A program made the position numbers and the translations under genes. From contig RFPR01000004.1 in NCBI GenBank assembly GCA_009928265.1, positions 1-30,663 on the forward strand: a stretch of DNA of 30,663 nt, given 5' to 3'. The notes under the pieces were generated by a model. The model searched no databases. It worked only from the letters and a program-made list of their open reading frames with translations, and had not been told where the DNA came from. Below, piece by piece: positions 24,702 to 30,663 of this stretch; positions within the stretch are counted from its first letter, which is position 1; each line of letters starts with the position of its first letter. Source of the stretch: Pseudomonadota bacterium. Its GTDB lineage: Bacteria; Verrucomicrobiota; Verrucomicrobiia; Chthoniobacterales; UBA6821.

Positions 24702-24731
24702 CAGCCCGCAACCGTTACCGGTCGCGGGCTG
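24702..24731 (-). terminator. Possible terminator after nrdB
   Basis: CAGCCCGC (24702-24709) pairs with GCGGGCTG (24724-24731), extended by ACCG/CGGT across one mismatch to a four-base loop. It starts 65 bases past the nrdB stop. The minus-strand sequence after it (TTCCGTATCG) is only a weak U-tract. Confidence 0.55.
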
Positions 24732-24795
24732 CCTCTGGGTGGATGCCCCTTGACGGGACCTCGGGGAGGAAATCCTTGCTTGGTTTAGATAGAGC

Positions 24796-25857
24796 TTACC
24801 ACTCGAGGGCGCCGGCGTTCTGATAGGAAGTAACCTTGGTCTCAAAGAAGTTTGCTTCCTTGGAAAGGTCAGCCACCTCGCTCATCCAAGGGAAGGGGTT
24901 CTGGCTGCCGAACTCCTGGGGCATGTGGAGGCGGTCGAAGCGGCGGTCAGCGATGTACTGGACGTACTCGCGGAAGAGACCGGCATTCAGTCCGAGGATG
25001 CCGCGGGGCATGCAGTCCTGTGCGTAGGCGATCTCAAGCTCGACGGCCTTGAGGATCATGGCACGGATCTCAGCCTCGAGTTCGGGCGTCCAAGCCTCGG
25101 GGTTCTCCTCACGAATTCCGTTGATGAGGTCGATGCCAAAATTCAGGTGGATCGACTCGTCGCGCATGATGTACTCGAACTGCTGGCCGATGCCGACCAT
25201 CTTGTTCTGGCGCTTGAAGGAGAGGAGCATCACGAAGCCGCTGTAGAAGAAGATCCCCTCCATGATGACGTAGAATCCGACGAGGTTCTTGAGGAACTTC
25301 TGAAGACCCTCCGTGGTTTCGGTGGAGAAGCCCTCTTCCATGATCGAGGCAGTAAGGGTCATCTCGAAGGCATCCTTGTCGTTAATGGAATTGACCTCGT
25401 GGTACATGTTGAAGATTTCGCGCTGATCAAGCGAGAGACTCTCGACGATGTACTGGAAGGTGTGCGTGTGGATCGCCTCCTCGAAGGCCTGGCGCAGCAT
25501 GTACTGACGGGCCTCGGGGTTGGTGACGTGCTTGAAGATGGCGAGCACGATGTTGTTCCCCACCAGGCTCTCGGCGGTGCTAAAGAACCCCAAATTGCGC
25601 ATGATGACCTGGCGCTCGTCGGCGGTGAGCTTGTTGGACTTCCAGAGCTCGATGTCGCGCTGCATCGTGATCTCGTTCGGCATCCAGTGGTTGGCGCAAC
25701 CCTTGGAGTAGTAATCCCAGGCCCAGGTGTACTTCAGGGGCATGAGCTGGTTCACATCGACCTGCTTGCAGTTGACCAGGCGTTTTTGATCGGGATCGAT
25801 CCGCTTGGTGAGGTCGTGGAAGGTGGCGGGTCTATCAGATGAGGTGCAGCAGGACAT
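24796..25857 (-). CDS. nrdB: Ribonucleoside-diphosphate reductase small subunit, class Ic (Phe at radical site)
   Basis: The 353-residue R2 subunit of class I ribonucleotide reductase; with NrdA it makes deoxynucleotides. The six metal ligands are E96 (TAESLVGNN), E127 and H130 (EEAIHTHTF), E200 (VIMEG), E234 and H237 (RDESIH). Their spacing equals that of the Chlamydia trachomatis enzyme. Position 134, four after the first His, is Phe where class Ia enzymes have the radical Tyr. The first ligand is Glu, not Asp. Both are hallmarks of class Ic, which uses a Mn(IV)/Fe(III) cofactor without a tyrosyl radical. The N-terminus has CC at positions 3-4 and the C-terminal tail contains Tyr345, which may serve the electron path. 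It lies 113 bases downstream of nrdA. Confidence 0.95.
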   Translation of the reverse strand: MSCCTSSDRPATFHDLTKRIDPDQKRLVNCKQVDVNQLMPLKYTWAWDYYSKGCANHWMPNEITMQRDIELWKSNKLTADERQVIMRNLGFFSTAESLVGNNIVLAIFKHVTNPEARQYMLRQAFEEAIHTHTFQYIVESLSLDQREIFNMYHEVNSINDKDAFEMTLTASIMEEGFSTETTEGLQKFLKNLVGFYVIMEGIFFYSGFVMLLSFKRQNKMVGIGQQFEYIMRDESIHLNFGIDLINGIREENPEAWTPELEAEIRAMILKAVELEIAYAQDCMPRGILGLNAGLFREYVQYIADRRFDRLHMPQEFGSQNPFPWMSEVADLSKEANFFETKVTSYQNAGALEW

Positions 25858-25970
25858 GGTGTTTTGGTGAGTTAAGGTTACGTGAGGACTGTCGATTTAT
25901 CCAGCGTGGCGCGTTGTTGGTTGGGTTACGACGGGTTGGGGTGGGGAATCTTGAAAGGAGAGGGTCCGTG

Positions 25971-28901
25971 TTATTGGCAGGCCTCGCACTCGCCGCCATT
26001 GCGCATGGCCTCTATGCTGCAGGCAGCAGCCTCCTCGGGAGTGAATTCCCTCTCGATTTTCTCGCTCTGGGATTCGCTCGAAGTCTGGGACTGTGTCTGC
26101 TTTACCCAATTCGGACGGGCCTGATTGGTCGACTGCTCGACCGTGGAGGCCGCCGTGGCTCGCAGGTAATAGGTGGTCTTAAGACCAGTCTCCCAAGCAT
26201 GGAGATACATGTCGTTGAGCCTCTTGCCGCTGGGCGCGGCGATGTAGAGGTTGAGGGACTGGCCCATGTCGATCCACTTCTGACGGCGGCTGGCGCACTC
26301 GATATACCACCCGGGCTCCACTTCGAACGCGGTGCGGTAGATCTCGCGGATATTCTCGGGAATGCGGTTGATTCCCAGGATGGATCCATCCTTGTACTTG
26401 AGTTCCTCAAGCATCTTACGATCCCAGAGACCGAGGGACTTGAGTTCCTCCACCAGGTAACTGTTGATCACGGTGAAGTCGCCGCTCAGGTTGCCCTTGG
26501 CGAAGAGGTTCTTGAAGGTCGGTTCGATCGACTGGGAAACACCGGTGATGTTGGAAATCGTGGCAGTCGGGGCGATGGCCATGCAATTGCTGTTGCGCAT
26601 GCCGTTCTTGCGGATGGAAGCCCGGACGACATTCCAATCGAGCGTGGAAGAGCGATCCATGCTGATCGGAAGACCGCGCTCCTGCTCGAGGAGGTCAATG
26701 GTGTCGATCGGGAGCAATCCACGATCCCACTTCGAGCCCTTGTAGCTCTCGTAGGCCCCGCGTTCGGCGGCAAGCTCGGTCGAGGCTAGGATCGCGAAGT
26801 AGGAGATCGCCTCCATGCTGGTATCAGCAAAGGTAATCGCCTCGTTGCTCGCGTAGCTGATCTTGAGCTTGTAGAGGGCATCCTGGAATCCCATGAGGCC
26901 GAGTCCGACCGGACGGTGACGGAGGTTGGCGTTTCGCGCCTCGGGAGTCGGGTAGTAGTTGATGTCGATGACATTATCGAGCATCCGCATGGCCGTGCGG
27001 ACGGTCTTCTCGAGCTGAACAAGGTCCAAACCCTTCTCGTTTACGTGGAGCGGCAGACCGATCGATCCGAGGTTGCAGACAGCGGTCTCCTCAGCGGAGG
27101 TATTGAGCAAGATCTCGGTGCACAGGTTGGAGCTGTGAACGACTCCCTGGTGGTCCTGCGGGGAGCGCAGGTTCGAGGGATCCTTGAAGGTGATCCAGGG
27201 ATGGCCTGTTTCGAAGACCATCGAGAGGATCTTGCGCCAGAGGGCAGCGGCCTCAATGCGCTTGAAGAGAGCAATCTCTCCACGGTCGGCCATCGCCTCG
27301 TACTCGCTGTAACGCTCCTCAAAAGCGCGGCCGTAGAGGTCGTGAAGGTCTTTCACATCGCTCGGGCTGAAAAGGGTCCACTGGCCGTTCTCCTTAACCC
27401 GCTTCATGAAGAGGTCGGGGATCCAGTTGGCGGTATTCATGTCGTGGGTGCGGCGTCGCTCGTCGCCCACGTTCTTGCGAAGCTCGAGAAAGTCCTCGAT
27501 ATCGAGATGCCAGGTCTCGAGGTAGGCGCACATGGCACCCTTTCGCTTGCCACCCTGGTTGACGGCGACAGCGGTGTCATTGGCCACCTTGAGGAAGGGA
27601 ATGACGCCCTGGCTCTCGCCATTGGTCCCCTTGATGAGCGATCCGGTGGCACGGACGTTGGTCCAGTCGTTGCCGAGGCCGCCCGCCCACTTCGAGAGCT
27701 TGGCGTCGTCGCTGATGCACTTGAAGATGTGGTCGAGGTCGTCCATGACCGTCGTCAGATAGCAGGAGCTGAGCTGCGGGTGCAGGGTGCCGCTGTTGAA
27801 GAGAGTCGGTGTGGAGGAGGTGAAGAGGAAGCTGGAGAGCAGCTCGTAGAACTCGATGGCACGCTCGTTTTTCTGCGCCCCCTCGTTCACGGCGAGGCCG
27901 AGGCAGACGCGCATCCAGAAGAATTGGGGAGACTCGATTCGGCGGCCACCGATGTGGATGAGGTAGCGGTCGTAAATGGTCTGGAGCCCCATGTAGTTGA
28001 AGAGCAGGTCGCGCTCGGGCTTGAGGGCGGCGGCGATCTTCTCGAGGTCGAATTCCAGAAGCGCAGGGGCCAGGCGACCGGCGGCGATCCCCTCCTCAAG
28101 GTAGGCCTTGAAGCGGGAGGCATGGGCTACCGAGACATCGTGGTAGTGTTCGAACCCGGGTAGCGTTTCCCCGTAAATCACGTCCAGCAGGAGGCGGGCG
28201 GTGACGTACCCGTAGGCGGGATCCTGCTCGATCCGTGATTTGGAGGCGAAGATCATCGCCTTCTCGATCTCGTCAATGCGGACCCCATCATAGAGGTTCC
28301 TCATTGTCTCGTCTGACATGTCTCGGGCATCGCACCGGTCCTCGAATCCACGGCAGGCACGGATCATGGTGCGGCGTATGCGCTGGGGCTCCAGAATCTC
28401 CTTACTCCCGTCGCGAAGTGTGACATGGAGCTCGGACTGGACGTGTCCCTCCACATCACGGTCTCCGCGCAAGGCCCGAGCCTTACGGCGGTTCTCGCGG
28501 TAGATGATGTAGCGACGCGCCACTTGGACATGCCCCTGGGCCATGAGCGCCTCCTCCACGGCATCCTGGACACGCTCGATCTCGAGTTCCTCACCGCGGA
28601 TAGCGCGGCTGAAGAGACGCTGCACGACAGCGGCGGTCACCGAAAGGGCTGCGGCCTGATCCTCGGGAGAGAGAGTATAGTCGCTGGGGATATCCCGGTC
28701 GGCCTTGAGGGCACTCTCAACAGCAAGACGGATACGCTCCTCGTTGAAGGGTTCGCTGCGACCATCGCGCTTGCGAACGGTGAATTCACGTCCCTGAAGA
28801 GGGTCGACTCCGCTGAGGGAGAGTTGGCCGGAGAGAGGTTCCATGGGATCAGTCTGAAGGGTTGAGGGAAGAGGCTTTTGGGTTTTGGGGAAGAGGTCCA
28901 T
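25971..28901 (-). CDS. nrdA: Ribonucleoside-diphosphate reductase large subunit (class I)
   Basis: The 976-residue R1 subunit that reduces ribonucleoside diphosphates. The N-terminus carries an ATP-cone (~38-135, FTVRKRDGRSEPFNEERI) for overall activity control. A second cone-like region follows (~157-245, LHVTLRDGSKEILEPQRIRR). Active-site residues are C380 (SSCYL), N592-C594-E596 (SNLCTEI), C609 (AVCNLGS), the radical-transfer pair Y911-Y912, and the C-terminal shuttle cysteines C972 and C975 (CEAC). The length, above the ~760 of E. coli NrdA, reflects the additional N-terminal region, as in chlamydial enzymes. The start MDLFPKTQ at 28901 directly follows an NrdR box; ATG at 28844 is an alternative. 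An in-frame operon with nrdB is likely. Confidence 0.97.
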   Translation of the reverse strand: MDLFPKTQKPLPSTLQTDPMEPLSGQLSLSGVDPLQGREFTVRKRDGRSEPFNEERIRLAVESALKADRDIPSDYTLSPEDQAAALSVTAAVVQRLFSRAIRGEELEIERVQDAVEEALMAQGHVQVARRYIIYRENRRKARALRGDRDVEGHVQSELHVTLRDGSKEILEPQRIRRTMIRACRGFEDRCDARDMSDETMRNLYDGVRIDEIEKAMIFASKSRIEQDPAYGYVTARLLLDVIYGETLPGFEHYHDVSVAHASRFKAYLEEGIAAGRLAPALLEFDLEKIAAALKPERDLLFNYMGLQTIYDRYLIHIGGRRIESPQFFWMRVCLGLAVNEGAQKNERAIEFYELLSSFLFTSSTPTLFNSGTLHPQLSSCYLTTVMDDLDHIFKCISDDAKLSKWAGGLGNDWTNVRATGSLIKGTNGESQGVIPFLKVANDTAVAVNQGGKRKGAMCAYLETWHLDIEDFLELRKNVGDERRRTHDMNTANWIPDLFMKRVKENGQWTLFSPSDVKDLHDLYGRAFEERYSEYEAMADRGEIALFKRIEAAALWRKILSMVFETGHPWITFKDPSNLRSPQDHQGVVHSSNLCTEILLNTSAEETAVCNLGSIGLPLHVNEKGLDLVQLEKTVRTAMRMLDNVIDINYYPTPEARNANLRHRPVGLGLMGFQDALYKLKISYASNEAITFADTSMEAISYFAILASTELAAERGAYESYKGSKWDRGLLPIDTIDLLEQERGLPISMDRSSTLDWNVVRASIRKNGMRNSNCMAIAPTATISNITGVSQSIEPTFKNLFAKGNLSGDFTVINSYLVEELKSLGLWDRKMLEELKYKDGSILGINRIPENIREIYRTAFEVEPGWYIECASRRQKWIDMGQSLNLYIAAPSGKRLNDMYLHAWETGLKTTYYLRATAASTVEQSTNQARPNWVKQTQSQTSSESQSEKIEREFTPEEAAACSIEAMRNGGECEACQ

Positions 28902-28904
28902 AAA

Positions 28905-28920
28905 ACACTATATGTTGTGT
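28905..28920 (-). promoter_or_regulatory. NrdR box upstream of nrdA
   Basis: ACACTATATGTTGTGT matches the NrdR operator consensus (acaCwATATwTwGtgt type) closely and is nearly palindromic. It begins four bases before the nrdA ATG. The minus-strand TATAGT inside it could be the -10 box, so NrdR binding would block the promoter. A second box at the usual ~31-base spacing was not seen. Confidence 0.8.
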
Positions 28921-29097
28921 ATCACGGAACCAATGACCCCAAGTGGTAGGTGGGACACGGTCTCCGGTCAACGGGAAATGTGAATAATTTTCTTTTTTTC
29001 CTTTTTCTCTTTTGGAAAGGGGGCAAACAGGGGTTTTTTTGGGTAAAACGGGTGGAACGATGCCAATTTTCCGGGTCCTTTTCGGGCCGTGCAAGCG

Positions 29098-29172
29098 AAA
29101 GCCCCCCTTGTGAAAAACTAAACCTCTGAAAAAGAGTTGCGTACCCCCTGCAAGACACGGGGGCTTTTTTTT
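29098..29172 (+). terminator. Plus-strand terminator-like structure between nrdA and folC
   Basis: AAAGCCCCC (29098-29106) pairs with GGGGGCTTT (29159-29167), followed by a run of eight T to 29172. CTTG/CAAG adds inner pairs, and a small CTCT/AGAG hairpin lies inside (29124-29135 area). A local alternative pairs CCCCC at 29143-29147 with the same GGGGG. No plus-strand gene lies upstream, so it may stop antisense transcription into folC, or be the end of a small RNA. On the minus strand it directly follows folC but lacks a good U-tract. Confidence 0.55.
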
Positions 29173-30442
29173 ACTGCGTCCGAGGGGTCGAATGCCCGCC
29201 GGAGATCAGAGAAAGGGCTTCCCCGACCAGAAAGAGTGATCCGGCAAGCAAAACAGGGCCTTGCGGGGCATCTCCTGGGATTTTTTGGCCTCCAAAAACC
29301 CGACCGAAAGCCTGTGAAAGCGTGTGAACTGTGTGAATGGCAATTTTTTCGGCGGAAATCGTGGCAGCGAGAACCCTCGGATCTGCTGTGCGTGGTGAAT
29401 CGACGCACACCAAAAAGACCTCCGATGCGAGCGGTGCCAGTTCCGAGAGAAGGGCCGCAGGATCCTTGTCCGCAAGGGCACCGAAGATCAGCGTGCAGCG
29501 CCTGTCGCCATACTCCTCACGCCATGTCATGACGAGCCGCCGCGCCGCATGGAGATTGTGCGCCCCATCGATCACCAGTTCACGGCCGCGATGCATCAAC
29601 CTCTGAAATCGGCCAGGCCAGGAAACCCCGGCAAGCCCGTTGGCAACAGTCTCCTCCGAAAGATCGAATCCCCCCGCCCGAATCAGGGCCAGCGTCAGGG
29701 CCGCATTCCACCGCTGATGTGAGCCGGCGAGACCTGGGTGAACTTTTCCCGGAACCGGCTCCTCCACCACGTGCAGCGGTACGCCCAAGGTCTCTGCGGA
29801 TTCCCTCAAAGCGGCCAGAGCTGCCAGTTCCTGAGGGGCGGTCACGGCCGGGATTCCGGAGCGAAAAATTCCCGCCTTCTCGCGGGCAATTGCATCGAGT
29901 GTTCCACCCAGCCACTCGGTGTGATCCAGTCCGATCGGAGTGATTGCACAGGCGAGCTTGGGAGCAGTGTTGGTGGCGTCAAGTCGCCCGCCGAGACCCG
30001 TTTCCAGCACGACCACATCGAGGTCAGCACGGGCAAAGAGATCGAAAGCGAGCGCCGTCACCAACTCAAAGTAGGTCGGCATCTCCTCCTCCGGCCATCC
30101 CTGGGTTGCCTGTTTTAACCGACCGATCCCCTCCCCGATCAAGCTTGTGTCGACTTCCTGCCCGTTGATCCGGATTCGCTCGGCAAAACGGACCAGATGA
30201 GGGGAAGTGTAGAGTCCCGTACTGTAGCCGCTTGCCCCAAGCACCGACTCGGCAAAAGCGCAGACAGATCCCTTCCCATTGGTGCCAGCCACATGGAGAC
30301 AACGGAGCGATCGCTCTGGATTACCCAAGACGGTCAGCAACCGCTCCATGCGCTCCAAACCCGGGACAATTCCGCGTCCCTGGGCCCTGTCCAGCCACTC
30401 CATGGGATCCTCACCGGAAGGCTCCGGATCAGGTGTTCCCAT
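29171..30442 (-). CDS. folC: Bifunctional folylpolyglutamate synthase/dihydrofolate synthase
   Basis: A 423-residue Mur-ligase-like enzyme that adds Glu to dihydropteroate and then to folates. Key motifs are the P-loop HVAGTNGKGSVCAF, SPHLVRFAERIRING (the folate-site part), ETGLGGRLDATN, the ITPIGLDHTEWLG segment with the Mg-binding His, and VIDGAHNLHAARR in the C-terminal domain. ATG at 30442 starts MGTPDPEPSGEDPMEWLDR, 16 bases after the accD stop; a longer frame to 30541 would overlap accD and is unlikely. The accD-folC pair occurs in many bacteria, e.g. E. coli. The stop is the TAA whose complement overlaps the T-run of the plus-strand terminator. Confidence 0.96.
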   Translation of the reverse strand: MGTPDPEPSGEDPMEWLDRAQGRGIVPGLERMERLLTVLGNPERSLRCLHVAGTNGKGSVCAFAESVLGASGYSTGLYTSPHLVRFAERIRINGQEVDTSLIGEGIGRLKQATQGWPEEEMPTYFELVTALAFDLFARADLDVVVLETGLGGRLDATNTAPKLACAITPIGLDHTEWLGGTLDAIAREKAGIFRSGIPAVTAPQELAALAALRESAETLGVPLHVVEEPVPGKVHPGLAGSHQRWNAALTLALIRAGGFDLSEETVANGLAGVSWPGRFQRLMHRGRELVIDGAHNLHAARRLVMTWREEYGDRRCTLIFGALADKDPAALLSELAPLASEVFLVCVDSPRTADPRVLAATISAEKIAIHTVHTLSQAFGRVFGGQKIPGDAPQGPVLLAGSLFLVGEALSLISGGHSTPRTQ

Positions 30443-30458
30443 GGGAAATACCGGAGCC

Positions 30459-30663
30459 TTACTTCCCGGTAAGATTTCCGAGGATCGTGATGATCGTCTC
30501 ACGCATTTTCGGGCGGGGAACGATCTCGTCGATGAGGCCATGCTCCAGAAGGAACTCGGCGGTCTGGAATCCCGAGGGAAGCTCCTGATGGGTCGTCTCG
30601 CGGATCACTCGGGGCCCCGCAAAGCCGATCATCGCCTTCGGTTCGGCGAGGGTAATATCGCCG
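30459..30663 (-). CDS. accD: Acetyl-CoA carboxylase carboxyltransferase beta subunit (partial, C-terminal end)
   Basis: The last 67 residues before TAA at 30461-30459, with the rest beyond the right edge. The sequence reads GDITLAEPKAMIGFAGPRVI, then RETTHQELPSGFQTAEFLLE and HGLIDEIVPR, which is the conserved C-terminal part of AccD. AccD and AccA together transfer the carboxyl group from biotin to acetyl-CoA to give malonyl-CoA, the first committed step of fatty acid synthesis. The N-terminal zinc-ribbon lies outside. It ends 16 bases before folC, consistent with an operon. Confidence 0.93.
   Translation of the reverse strand, partial: GDITLAEPKAMIGFAGPRVIRETTHQELPSGFQTAEFLLEHGLIDEIVPRPKMRETIITILGNLTGK

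Noticed and set aside
24925..25842. Long plus-strand frame opposite nrdB
   Set aside because: It is a complement artefact; nrdB ligands and length are complete on the minus strand.
26916..28163. Long plus-strand frame opposite nrdA
   Set aside because: Same reason: nrdA active-site motifs are intact on the minus strand and this frame has no family likeness.

Overview
The window looks like chromosomal DNA of a Verrucomicrobiota-type bacterium in the PVC superphylum. Pointers are secreted proteins with PEP-CTERM tails, an autotransporter-associated beta-strand repeat protein, a chlamydia-like class Ic ribonucleotide reductase, GC-rich coding sequence with AT-richer surface-protein genes, and scattered seven-base repeats in gene gaps. 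This assignment is inferred from gene content, not from a marker-gene tree.

Region 1 (1-5101, minus strand) holds surface and secreted proteins. It has two PEP-CTERM proteins, a secreted protein resembling phosphate-binding proteins, a small signal-anchored protein, and the start of a beta-strand repeat protein that runs off the left edge. Three of these share one N-terminal domain joined to different C-terminal ends. Region 2 (5581-10253, plus) starts with parB, followed by a compact lipid-modification cluster (acyl desaturase, FAD-dependent oxidoreductase, DUF1365 protein) and a small charged protein. Region 3 (10254-13838) has tRNA-Ala(GGC) on the minus strand with a decayed partial copy beside it. 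It is followed by the classic origin-proximal order rpmH-rnpA-yidD-yidC-jag on the plus strand. parB about 5 kb upstream supports an origin-near location, although dnaA and parA are not in view.

Region 4 (14022-17641) carries a YebC-family protein and the GTPase TypA (both minus), then a divergent class I glutamine amidotransferase whose C-terminus appears frameshifted, and tRNA-Arg(CCG). Region 5 (17681-21583) has a channel-like membrane protein, two tandem phospholipase D-like paralogues, and a split two-gene chromate transporter translationally coupled to the second paralogue.

Region 6 (21599-30663, all minus) contains a two-domain L,D-transpeptidase in a pair with a secreted glycoside-hydrolase-like protein. 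Then come nrdB and nrdA, the class I ribonucleotide reductase; its small subunit has Phe in place of the radical Tyr, as in Chlamydia, and an NrdR box sits directly before nrdA. The window ends in the accD-folC pair. Six genes or partial genes are easy to miss or mis-start: the 1-1363 protein, rpmH, the TTG start of rnpA, the short yidD, the split amidotransferase and the accD fragment at the right edge.
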